DNA of 64,000 nt from Rhipicephalus microplus (Eukaryota > Arthropoda > Arachnida > Ixodida > Ixodidae), in assembly GCF_043290135.1 (NCBI RefSeq), contig NC_134705.1:99822239-99886238 (forward strand). Reading direction: 5' to 3'. How positions within the stretch are numbered: position 1 is the first letter of the stretch; every line of letters starts with the position of its first letter. Below, one piece after another: positions 53,161 to 63,379 of the stretch. A model generated the notes under the pieces. It did no database searches. It was not told where the DNA came from and saw only the letters and a program-made list of their open reading frames with translations. The translations under genes and the position numbers were made by a program.

Positions 53161-53480
53161 GGTCGTTTCTAACGAGTCCTCGACCGCAACGTTCCGCCGT
53201 GACAAACGTTCATGTTGACTTGCGAGAGCCCCGTAGATACATCCCGTGACCCCGTCGGAGAGATATTATCGCGAGCCGGCCCGCCGACGCACGGCCGCCT
53301 GGATCGGCGCGCGCGGCGGTGTTCCGGTGTCGCGATAGTGCCCACGCTCTGAGGAGTTTCTTGTTGAAACAGTATCGAAACCATGCTTTGAGTTTGCGGT
53401 ATAAGATCGCTGTATTCGCTACACCTCCAATGCAGCACAATAACCTGTCTACTTGAGAATAAGACAGTTCGTAGAAATGG
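53161..53480. other. GC/CpG-rich island of unknown nature
   Basis: Local CpG density is high at 53265-53330 (cgcgagccggcccgccgacg; gatcggcgcgcgcggcgg), against AT-rich surroundings. Overlapping frames in several phases argue against simple coding. A promoter, a structured-RNA gene fragment or an inserted repeat are all possible. Confidence 0.3.
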
Positions 53481-54438
53481 TGAGGCTGTCGTAGTTAACT
53501 TCCACATTCAAAAACATTATAAGTACACCATGAAATTATGTGTACGCGCTGTTTGGCTGACAAGATGAACTCACGCATTCAGATGTTCAAAGCACGTGTG
53601 CGCAATTTTTTTTGCCTGCAATTTTGACCACTTTTTTCATTGTGAAGCGAATAAAACAGAAAAAATCTTTTCTTACAGAGAATAAAAAAAAGATTGTGCA
53701 GCAGCTCTGCTAAATTCAACGCACTTGGTTTTTCATTGTTGTAGTACTTGCAATCTGACAACCCTGAAAGACTTGATGATAGGACATATGAATTTTCACG
53801 TCAAAGGGTCCACAATAAATCGAAAATTCCCGCAAGCTCATAACAACGTGTGGAACCCACCATTACATCAATACTGGTTTCAACGATATATCAGTGATGA
53901 TAATGAGATGGAACCGCCAATGTTTTTATGCTCTCTTTGGTAAAACAACCCGCTTACAACAATGTCGCTTTGCCAAGAGTGGCTGCTGTGTGTACGTGCC
54001 AAAAAAAAAGGGGGGGGGGGGGGTAATGCGCGTGGCGTATCATCCTGGAAGAGAAAGACGAAAACAAGAAACGTTTGCGTCCCAACCCCCCTTTATTATT
54101 ATGAGGGACTCCGTGAGGCAGTGGTCTCTAGAAATTTCACTATCTGCCATTTAAAAAGATAATGAATAAAAATTATGAAAAATTGACCAAAACACGGAAA
54201 CACGGATGTTCTGCTAAACAAAGTTCACATATTTTTGAGTAATTTGCTTGTATTTTTGGTAGATTGTCACCGCGCGGCGGCAGCACGTACCCTTGATGGT
54301 GCATTCTCCGTGGCGCACGCAGGGTGCAGGTGTTCAGACCCTTCTATTCGCTTTTACCACCTCTCCCTTCATGCTACTCTTTCCTTACACAAAAGCACTG
54401 ATGCTTTAACTCCAAGCTGAGATCATTACTCGCTGCCA
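53481..54438. other. AT-rich unassigned; G12 run
   Basis: A homopolymeric G run at 54011-54022 after A9. Short frames only. Confidence 0.4.
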
Positions 54439-54780
54439 GTGCCGTTCATAGTGGGTTCATTCCACACCAAAGATACGTGCTATTTTGCTGAGAACCTCAA
54501 ATCGATTCGAAGAAATATCCTGCTGAATTACTGCATTGAAAGCAGTGAATCACTAGAGTATTTCAGGAAGAAAAAATTGGAGTCACGTGAGTGCTTTCCG
54601 AATCTATCCAAATGTAGTATGGCTGTTCTTCGTGAAAAAGGTTTACTTTTTAAAGTATCCCTTCCTCTTTCAAAACCAAATTTAGTTTATATAATCAGTA
54701 ATGGTGAGTGTATAAGGTCTTTTGAGCTAATTATTATTAGTGCAATTAGTGCAAAAGGGTTATGTTTGCAGTTTATTTAA
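54439..54780 (+). CDS. Unrecognised 113-codon ORF
   Basis: MPFIVGSFHTKDTCYFAENL, then RNILLNYCIESSESLEYFR and KPNLVYIISNGECIRSFELI. The composition is plausible for protein but I recognise no domain, and there is no promoter or splice context. The start gtgggttcattccacaccaa resembles 35032, so it may be repeat-derived. Chance ORF is the leading alternative. Confidence 0.15.
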   Translation: MPFIVGSFHTKDTCYFAENLKSIRRNILLNYCIESSESLEYFRKKKLESRECFPNLSKCSMAVLREKGLLFKVSLPLSKPNLVYIISNGECIRSFELIIISAISAKGLCLQFI

Positions 54781-56236
54781 TGCAATGCTGCTCTTTTAAT
54801 GGATATCTGAGAAATTGGTAATTACTCCATAGAAGGTGCATTTCGCAAAAAATTACCTTTGCACCCCTCAAGTTACAAAACTTTACGAGAAACAAATTAC
54901 AAATTTCCCAAAATCATCTACTTTGTCCACATTGAGATCAATTTGCGCCACATGGTGGTCTAATTAAAGATAAAACTTATATCCTACTGGAAAGCAAGTA
55001 AGCAGTTCGTTTGATATCCCAAGTTTTACCATTACAATTTTTGTTTCATGGGAGAAAAGAATTTTTGAAGTTTCAAATGGGCGGCTATCTTCCAATTTCG
55101 TCATATGACAGCTTCCCTCTTATTCCCCGTGGCCCCGGCGTTCCTCAAGACAGACAGGGCGTTTCCTCTCTGCCTGAGTGTAAATCGACGACATGCCTCG
55201 CACGCGAGTGATGTTATCGCATGCGCCCTTCATGCGACTGAGATGGGTCGGCTTCCTTCCCGTTTGCTTCAGCCGCGTTCGTAGTGCTCGCTCGCGTTCA
55301 ATTACCCGCGGCTAGAACACACGATTTCCGGGGGTCTGTTATTGATTTGGACTTTATATAGCACGTGAAGGCAATGCTGATATCAGAAACACATAAAAAG
55401 TATTGATATCACAGTAAAAAGATTAAAGAGGAACTATGCAAAAAAACGAATGTTAGTTACACGCAGCCAGGCTCTCTGTAAACACATCCTGCCCTCCCCC
55501 CCTCCCCAGAAAAGTGGTCTGGTAGTGGCATTTCAGCTAAAAAATAACTAATCAGAGCAGCCAACTTTTAGACTTGTCCATAAGGTCTACTGTAGAAGGA
55601 CATTGTCTCCGTATCTACAGTAACAGCACTACGTCCGTTGACATCCACGGCCATTTCCTCCTTCTCTCCACGAAGTAAGAGGCACCCGTGAGCTTTACGT
55701 CGATCTTTGCCGTGCCTCTGATGGACAGTTTTTACAGTGTGGGAATGTACCGGTGGCTTGCGTGCATTTGCTTGGTAAAAAGTAGCGATCACAGTTAACA
55801 AATTTTTCGAGTAATTTAATTCGCTGTTCTAAAGTAGACTGTGGGTATTTGCTTTATAAGGAAATATAGTTCCCCAGAAGTTTGTCTTTCTCTCACTCGG
55901 AAGTCAGAACAGTATTTCTTGACGTCAACGCTGCGGCGTCTTCCAGCCTTAAAGCGCGACGACCTATCTCACTGGATGGCACATTCCTCCAGTCCCAAAC
56001 CTACCACTTTGTATTTAAATGAATTAAGTAGATCAGCAATAAATATACCGATGACATAATTCATTCCTTGCTTCAATTTATTAAATAAAGAGTGAAGTAA
56101 AGTCTATGAACAACACAGAATAATGGACAACCAAGCTAGTTGTTGCGTATTCATGCTAAAATGACACAAATTGTAGACAGAGACAGAATAATGAAGAAAA
56201 TCACCATTTATATTTCACATAGATTAGCACGAGTAA
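54781..56236. other. AT-rich unassigned
   Basis: Contains a pyrimidine run at 55488-55508 and a 77-codon minus frame (55568-55801) without recognised motifs. Confidence 0.35.
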
Positions 56237-56999
56237 CTAACTGCTAGCTGTCGCGTTCTGCCTGGAATTGCGCTGATAAGTATTCAAGAGCGGAGCACTC
56301 CCAGGGCGCGGAACGTCCTCTGCAGTCATAATATGCTGCTGTCGTACGCTGCCACCGTATGTTGTCGTAACTTGGCGAAACAGTGACAAAACCGTGTATA
56401 TTGTAGCTATTTTGTAGCAGATTGAGCATGCGCTCCCGCCAAGGGAAGTCTTTTTTCGTCTGATTGTTCGAGCCCCTTGAGCGGGGGGAAGGGGCTGTCG
56501 TAAGTCGTATTCTGCCGCCATTTGGCGTAACACAGGCGAGACCAGGTGTAAAAATAGGAAAGAAGTGAGCAGTACAAAAAAAAATAGAAATGAAATGGAA
56601 AAAAATGTGAAGAAAGTCACAAAGAATAGTATATAGGAAGAAGGAGATGGAAAAAAATAAGAGAAAAAGATAGAAAAACAGGAAACAAAAGCAAAGGAAA
56701 AGACGAGGAACGAGATTAAGACTGTAGAATAGCAAAGAAGGCTAACCGGCTGCGCACTGCCTTTGGGTTTGCCATGCCTAGTTTGAAGCTGCATGAATTT
56801 CTTTTGTCAACCCTTTTTCAGATACTGTACGAATATTCAGTTTGTGGCATTTGCGCTGTATTGACTTAGTTTGCACGCCTGTGTTTGAGGGACCCCAAAA
56901 CAGCCCCTGAAAGTACAAAATTGAGCGCGTTATTCTCTCTCGCCGTTTATTTTTTTTCGTGCCCTTCATAATGCCAGAATACCACCACGATTAACCACC
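56237..56999. other. Unassigned with a purine-rich tract
   Basis: 56570-56700 is almost pure A/G (gaaatggaaaaaaatgtgaa), which creates a long Phe/Ser-rich minus frame of no significance. Confidence 0.5.
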
Positions 57000-57205
57000 C
57001 CCCCAATATGATTATGAGAGACGCTGTATTGAAGGACTGCGGTAATTCCGCCAACTTGCGGTTCTTAACGTCCACCTGAGTTTAAGTAGACGGGCATGAA
57101 ACGTTTTCGCCTCCGTAAAAATGCAGCCTCCACAACTAGAATAAGATCCCGCGACCTTTGTCTTAGCGATCGAGTGCTATGACTGCTAGACCAACACGGC
57201 GGTGC
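57000..57205 (-). mobile_element. Diverged Ruka-like SINE
   Basis: Minus strand: caccgccgtgttggtctagc, cgggatcttattctagttgt (B-box position, eroded), gaggcgaaaacg, ctctcataatcatattgggg. Order kept, sequence worn. Confidence 0.7.
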
Positions 57206-58449
57206 ACGCCGGAGAGTGGATTCACTTTACACGATTAGGTCAGATACACTCAAGTTTTTCATGCACAGGAAATATTTAATATCGATTTCTTCCTACCCTG
57301 GGGAGCTATGCAGCATGGCCCGAGCTTGGCTAAACTTGGGCTCTTACTGAGCTCTGGCAACACTTCTTCTGAATGAGGTAACAGTAATAATAAACACACC
57401 CCTTAGCACGCTGCGTTTAATTGGATACCAAGGTACCAGACATCACGTCAAGACAGAACGGCAAAGTTAAGCGGTATTTTCAAACCAGAGGCATTTTCTT
57501 TCATTTGTTTGTCGTTCAACTGAGTGAAAAATCGCACCTATGCAATGTGGACTAAACTTTTCCTGATAATATATTTTTAAAGACGTGGCCTGTCTAAATT
57601 CTTTTTGAATCTCTTATTGAATATTTTATGACGTCTTTTTAAATTGGTTCCAGCTGAGCGCCTTACTACATCACGATCGCAGCTTACTCCGAGGCCACGT
57701 GTTAATCACCATGTTTGGTCTGCAGAATCTATAGTTCTGCTTGGCCATTGCGCACCCTTTTCGTCGTGTTTATAGTCTGCTAGCACATGAGAACGAGCGG
57801 CCGGCTAGTTGCTTATTTGTCTTGGCGATATACTTCGCTAGTTAGGCCAGGAAATAAAATGACGAATCTAACTAAGTGATGCTGGGGAATGATCGAAGCA
57901 ATTACGCAATATTGTAAAAGATCATGAAAATAAAGCCATCTAAAGATTGGACTGGTCTAATTTAAGCATGCTAGTTGATGCGCTGAATAATTCACGCTAA
58001 TTAATGCGACATCGACTTTGAGCGCGCTAAGTTCAACCATGCTCATTTCATCCTACTAATATGATCAGGAATGTGATTTTGCTAACGAGAATTGTGTTAA
58101 GAAGACAAGGCTAGCAAAAATATCGAAAAAAATTGCTTTTTTGAGGTACTTGAATTCTTCAATCCTTTTTGAAATAAATTCAGTCGTTGGTTTGTCTTAG
58201 TAAAACTTTTTCTCTAAAAAGGAAATATCCAGAAACATCTGTGGTGGCCTGTCATGCCCTCTTTTTTCGTAGCGAAGAATTCCTTGCAGTTCAAGCATCA
58301 TAGCCATATGAAGAACTTTCAGTTTGCAAGCTGGCATATATGTGGCACATCAAAAAAGAATGTGCCGAGAACTTCGAAAAAAAAAACAAAACAGGGGCTT
58401 AGAAGTGTGGCAGCTTGGGCTAGTTGGTATGGCATGACGATAGTTAAAG
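57206..58449. other. AT-rich unassigned
   Basis: No ORF with recognisable motifs and no repeat partners noticed. Confidence 0.4.
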
Positions 58450-58523
58450 CGCGAAAACAAAACGACGACACAGAGATGTGTCTTTTGTGTCCTTCTTGTC
58501 TCTGTGTCGTCGTTTTGTTCCCA
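58450..58523. repeat. Hairpin: inverted 22-bp arms
   Basis: gcgaaaacaaaacgacgac then acagaga pairs with tctctgtgtcgtcgttttgt then tcccac, separated by ~26 bases (tgtgtcttttgtgtccttct). Confidence 0.75.
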
Positions 58524-59611
58524 CGCTATAAGTATCGTCGAAACAGGGGCATGAAGGTCTTTGTCGGGCAACCTCTATCTGGTTGGGGATGTTTTAGTTG
58601 TGTCATCACACCTAAGCACCCAAACTAGTATCGTTGTGTCATAAAAAGAAGTAGAGCCGGCTTGGAGTGCTTGCGAAAAGCTGTCCGGTCCGCATATTTT
58701 CACGTGACACCAAAGGATACCAATCAACTCAAATGGCCTTTACTTGAAGGACACCGAAACTTCGTGCTAGTTCATGAAAGCCCATTTTCATGGTGAACCA
58801 TTCCTTTATAAAGGCCATCTTCTAGCATTTGTTATTGAGGCTCTTGAGCCAACTTTTCTGGAACTATCTCATCTATAATTACTTGTAAACTGTTTCTATG
58901 GGAATACTCCAAACAATTAGGACTAGTTAGATTGTTGTGTGGAAGCGTGCTCCAAACAAACGTATTTCTTGGGCACCAAACACTGTAAATATGCATTCTC
59001 AATGATGCGTTCACTTGTTCAGTTCAAATGATGGCAGTGTAGTCTGTAAGGAATGTGCTGACCAATTTTGGAAATTCACCAGAGCACTGCCAAACGCAGA
59101 GCCTATCCACACTTAATAAATGCGTCGACAGTGCTGTGCTGACACGGCTGCATAGCCGGCGACATGTCAGGCTCACCAGGTGACACGTTTGGACACAAAA
59201 AAGAAAAAAAATAAATTATATTGGTGATGAGTGTCTGGCCGGTGCTTATTTAAAGAGTAGCTCAATTCGGTGTTATATCATTGTATTGTTTATATAATGC
59301 AGATTTTCAACTCTAAATGCGATTATCTCAAAACGGGCTTTTTGTACCTATGTTCCTTTATCTCAGCAATCACAGTACCTATAAATATAGATTTTGACAA
59401 GTATTTAGATAACGCAATGAAAAATATGCCGAATCTGAATTATTGCTCAGCGAGGAAATGCTTTTCGGCAACACATTTATTAACTATTTTTGAGTGGTAA
59501 TTAGATACCTGAAGTAAAAAACTTAGAAAAATTAGCGTTACATTTTTGAGTGCTGAAAAGTAAGAAGAGGACTGGCTCATAATCACAAAGATAGTAAATA
59601 TACTGCAGCTG
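58524..59611. other. AT-rich unassigned
   Basis: No domain-bearing ORF. The 59270-59500 frame is short and without context. Confidence 0.4.
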
Positions 59612-59884
59612 TTATGATTATGGAGAGCCCCGCCGCAGTGGTCTAGTGGCTAAGGTACTCGGCTGCTGACCCGCAGGTCGCGGGATCGAATCCCGGCTAC
59701 GGCAGCTGCATTTCCGGTGGAAGCGGAAATGTTGTAGGCTCGTGTGCTGAGTTTTGGGTGCACGTTAAGGACCCCAAGGTGGTCGAAATTTCCGGAGCCC
59801 TCCAATACGGTGTCTCTCATAATCATATGGTGGTTTTGGGACGTGAAACCCCACATAACAATCAATCAATTATGATTATGGAGA
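59612..59884 (+). mobile_element. Ruka-like SINE with perfect 15-bp target duplication
   Basis: Body 59627-59869: gccccgccgcagtggtctag (A-box region), cgcgggatcgaatcccggc (B box), gcatttccggtggaagcgg, gttttgggtgcacgttaagg, ctctcataatcatatggtgg, and the accccacataacaatcaatc tail. ttatgattatggaga occurs at 59612-59626 and 59870-59884. It is the best-preserved SINE here and could serve as the reference copy. Confidence 0.96.
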
Positions 59885-60266
59885 AAAGAGTACATAAACA
59901 CCGCCTACATCGCCTCTTCTTGCTGAAGTAGATTCTTTCAGTTTTCATATTAAGATTTTCTTAGTGTTTTTATCGATTTTTTTCATTTTCTTACATTGAT
60001 GTTACTCTCTGCAGTAGGTATGTTACATACAAGTTTTCGTATTTTATTATTTATGCTCTATGATTTGTAACTTTGAAATTATTTGCGCGCTTGCTTACGG
60101 TTTTCGTTTCGAAATTCACGCCTCACATTATGCTTCTCGTCGTCCATTGTCTGCCCTGTATTTCTTCAATCCCGTCTCGTTAGGAGGTTCCCCTGCTGGT
60201 GCATACCTTGAGACCTCGTTCTGTAGCATCTACAAACCATATAGTTTCCATTTGATGATGATATTT
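59885..60266. other. AT-rich unassigned
   Basis: Nothing recognised. Confidence 0.4.
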
Positions 60267-60927
60267 TAAAGTGGTACTGACACAAAATTTTGGGCAGAGA
60301 TAGCTTGCGTGGTTATTTCTCGTGAACATTCGTATATCATCTGCAAGATATTAACAGCAAATATAGCTTAGAAGGTCTTTTAAATTAATCTTGAAGTTTG
60401 CGTGAGCGACCGACTCCGATGTGCGAAGACACCCTCGGAGGTGACCCTGAGGTGACCCTTTACTTCCCTCACGTCACCACGCTGCGGTCAACAAAACAAG
60501 CTATTATGACCTCATAGCCGCTGTTTTTCTTTTGTCGCGTTAGTTCCTGAAGTTTATATTTCTCGGCGGCTGTTTGCGAGTGAATGGCCGTGGTGCACGC
60601 TTAGAAAGTTAGTTGTGTGTTCGACGACATTCCAGTGCCGTTTCTTATTCGAAAGTAATTCTTGATGCGGATCGTACGCAAGTGCGTCACAGTTCTGTGT
60701 GAGGACGTGATCAAGAGTTGCAAACGCTAGGTGGCGACAGTTGCATCCAGTTTTCGGAACTCTCTCAGACCAAAACTGAAAGCGATAGAAAATGTGGGGC
60801 CTGTAAATAATTATCTATCACGTGCTGCAGCAAACAATGGGTCGTGTCAGGACTAATAAATAGCCCTACAACAACGTATTGCTGCAAAAAAACGCTAGGC
60901 CAAATTTTTTGTGTCAGTACCCCTTTA
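60267..60927. mobile_element. TA-flanked TIR element (mariner-like MITE)
   Basis: Ends taAAGTGGTACTGACACAAA at 60267 and TTTGTGTCAGTACCCCTTta to 60927 are inverted repeats of ~25 bp with few mismatches, each bordered by TA. The interior (~610 bp) has no transposase. Confidence 0.7.
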
Positions 60928-61320
60928 TTAAACCTCGAGACCTTGGAGCCTCGAGAACTTAGAGCGGGATTCTCTCGAGTGTGGCGTCAGTTTGCGGACT
61001 TGCTCTTAACTGCGCTGCAGCAGCCGCTGCTCCTGTGCGTGAATCGTCTGCTATCCACGGAGTGCATAGTGGGAGTTGCGGAGCAGGAAGCATGGGCGCA
61101 GAAAACCTGAGACAGCTAGGAAGCAGAAATAAAACGCGAGCATTTTTTTCGCTCTTGGTTTTCTTCGAAAGAGGTGATGACAACCACGACGCTCCAAGTT
61201 TTTCTTATTTTAGCAACTTCTAGATGTGCCCTAGGAGGCCTTCTCAGTCGCGTTCATCTTTTTTCTATGATGTTTTATCACGTACGCAAAGCAAGTTGGC
61301 GTTCACACAGCGGTTGTCTT
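60928..61320. other. Unassigned, probably the left part of the pogo-like element
   Basis: Overlapping frames in two phases, no motif. A left TIR matching ttcactgta was not located. Confidence 0.3.
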
Positions 61321-61323
61321 ACA

Positions 61324-61690
61324 ATGAGTTCTTCTCTACTTGCGACAAAGGAGCCAAAGCAATTTTCGCTAAGCGAGAGAGTGGATATTCTTCAGCAACT
61401 TGAAGGCTAAAAACAGGCTGTTGTGGCCAAAGAACTTGGAGTGACGCGTTCTACAATTGTCATGGTCCTGAAAGACAAGAACTAAATAATGAAGAGCCAG
61501 AATTCGTCAAAACTTGCCCCCTCAGAGAAGTGACTGTAGCTCGGTGACTTCCAGCCGATAGACTCTGCGGTGCTCACATGCTTCAAAGACCAGAACATGC
61601 CCATGTCGGGCCCATTCATTCAGGAGAATGCCCGACAACCACATGAATGTGAATGATCTGGCGGTCTTCGCACTGGTAAGTTTGTGCTGC
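61324..61690 (+). pseudogene. pogo/Tigger (CENP-B-like) transposase N-terminus, broken
   Basis: KQFSLSERVDILQQLEG, a stop at 61408-61410, KQAVVAKELGVTRSTIVMVL then KDKN and a stop: the first (pipsqueak-type) helix-turn-helix. CFKDQNMPMSGPFIQENARQ near 61581-61640 is the start of the second, CENP-B-type DNA-binding domain. No DDE catalytic domain follows. The same family also gave rise to host CENP-B-like proteins; the stops indicate a dead transposon. Confidence 0.75.
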
Positions 61691-61769
61691 ACACGTAAAA
61701 AAATCAGACTTGTTTAGGTAAACGTTGTAAAGTAGTCGTTTTGGTCGGTGGAAAATATGTATTTATGGC

Positions 61770-61860
61770 TAATTTTAAGGATTTCACTTTAACGAACTTT
61801 TCAAGATAACGAACAAATTGCCGCAGCCCCCAGAAGTTTATTATACCGAGATTTCACTGT

Positions 61861-61862
<2 letters not shown>
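61770..61862 (+). mobile_element. pogo/Tigger right end
   Basis: gatttcactttaacgaactt, gataacgaacaaat and ttataccgagatttcactgt just before ac(at)n are terminal sequences typical of Tigger/pogo elements, which target TA. Confidence 0.55.
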
Positions 61863-61863
<1 letters not shown>

Positions 61864-61955
<92 letters not shown>

Positions 61956-61974
61956 TATATGTACATATATGTAG
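61864..61974. repeat. (TA)n microsatellite
   Basis: About 45 TA units, with short tac/gta interruptions at the right end. Confidence 0.97.
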
Positions 61975-62007
61975 GCAGGCATGGTGGTTGAGTGGCCGTA
62001 GCGTTGC

Positions 62008-62163
62008 ATATAGTCCAGTAGATCCTCCGTGAGCGGTCACAACGTGGTTTATTTCGACGTTTCGGCCTTGAGTCTGGCCTTCATCAGGATCCTGATGAAG
62101 GCCAGACTCTAGGCCAAAACGTCGAAATAAACCACGTTGTGACCGGTCACGGAGGATCTACTG

Positions 62164-62171
<8 letters not shown>
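62008..62171. repeat. 164-bp palindrome
   Basis: Two 82-bp arms centred between 62089 and 62090 (aggatcct) with no spacer; I count three mismatches. The right arm ends in the next TA tract. Arms contain ccagtagatcctccgtga and gtttatttcgacgttt. No ORF. Confidence 0.93.

Positions 62172-62235
<64 letters not shown>
62167..62235. repeat. (TA)n microsatellite
   Basis: About 34 TA units between the palindrome and the second tRNA-like locus. Confidence 0.97.
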
Positions 62236-62238
<3 letters not shown>

Positions 62239-62338
62239 GAGATATAACAGACAGTAATGCCAAGGAATGTACAGGGGAAGTTATTAACATTAATGGAATG
62301 TAAATAAGAAGGAAGAAAAGTGGATGAAAAAATTACCA

Positions 62339-62410
62339 ACTGTAAGCAGGAATCGAACCTACGACCTTCGAATTACGCGTTCGATGCTCTAACCACTGAG
62401 CTATTACAGC
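62339..62410 (-). repeat. tRNA-like core, locus 2 copy 1
   Basis: 72 nt, cloverleaf with acceptor GCTGTAA/TTACAGT, anticodon loop CGCGTAA, B box GGTTCGATTCC. Enclosed by aaaagtggatg (62316-62326) and catccactttt (62422-62432). Confidence 0.85.
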
Positions 62411-62794
62411 GGCACTCCCTCCATCCACTTTTTTGGGTTTATCTGTGAATTTAGAAGTAGGAGCGACAGTCAGCGCCATCTATAAGCCAAACAACGAGTG
62501 TGAAAACACTCTTATGCGCATGTTTGGCGTCACGTAGCACGTGAACTTATTATGAGCGGGCAGCTGATTAATTGTCCCTCTTATACAACCTAAACACACC
62601 AAGTCTGCCAGTACGAGACCCTCGTTCAATGAAATAAGGGAAAGAAGTGTATACCTAAGGGCTCGTTTTTCTGTGTTTTTAACACAATAATAATGAGATA
62701 TAACAGACAGTAATGCCAAGGAATGTACAGGGGAAGTTATTAACATTAATGGAATGTAAATAAGAAGGAAGAAAAGTGGATGAAAAAATTACCA

Positions 62795-62866
62795 ACTGTA
62801 AGCAGGAATCGAACCTACGACCTTCGAATTACGCGTTCGATGCTCTAACCACTGAGCTATTACAGC
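62795..62866 (-). repeat. tRNA-like core, locus 2 copy 2
   Basis: Same 72 nt as copy 1 by eye, in the left arm of the 286-bp inverted repeat. Confidence 0.85.
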
Positions 62867-63020
62867 GGCACTCCCTCCATTCACTTTTTTGGGTTTATCT
62901 GTGAATTTAGAAGTAGGAGCGACAGTCAGCGCCGTCTATACTTCTCCTACTTCTAAATTCACTCCTACTCCTACTTCTAAATTCACAGATAAACCCAAAA
63001 AAGTGGATGGAGGGAGTGCC

Positions 63021-63092
63021 GCTGTAATAGCTCAGTGGTTAGAGCATCGAACGCGTAATTCGAAGGTCGTAGGTTCGATTCCTGCTTACAGT
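63021..63092 (+). repeat. tRNA-like core, locus 2 copy 3
   Basis: Mirror of copy 2 in the right arm. It has full acceptor, D, anticodon and T stems but no U33, so it is not called as a tRNA gene. Confidence 0.85.
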
Positions 63093-63247
63093 TGGTAATT
63101 TTTTCATCCACTTTTCTTCCTTCTTATTTAGATTCCATTAATGTTAATAACTTCCCCTGTACATTCCTTGGCATCACTGTCTGTTATATCTCATTATTAT
63201 TGTGTTAAAAACACAGAAAAACGAGCCCTTAGGTATACACTTATTTC

Positions 63248-63250
<3 letters not shown>

Positions 63251-63291
<41 letters not shown>
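63251..63291. repeat. (TA)n microsatellite
   Basis: About 20 TA units closing locus 2. Confidence 0.96.
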
Positions 63292-63293
<2 letters not shown>

Positions 63294-63379
63294 CTTATCT
63301 AAGCAATAAACCACTGGTTGCTAGTTCACTGTCTGATGTCCGGTGCTGTTCTAACGCGATAGCGTTCAAGGGCTCGTGT

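Larger units (their letters stand above)
62236..63253. mobile_element. tRNA-like foldback repeat, locus 2 (two minus units, one plus unit)
   Basis: A 456-bp unit starts at 62236 and repeats from 62692. The reverse complement occupies 62968-63253. Arms 62634-62919 and 62968-63253 (286 bp each) pair with no net indel and about four mismatches, around a 48-bp spacer. Same unit order as locus 1 and again bounded by TA tracts. Confidence 0.9.

Noticed and set aside
56237..56794. 185-codon Phe/Ser-rich minus ORF resembling a membrane protein
   Set aside because: It is antisense to a purine tract; the hydrophobicity is a composition effect.
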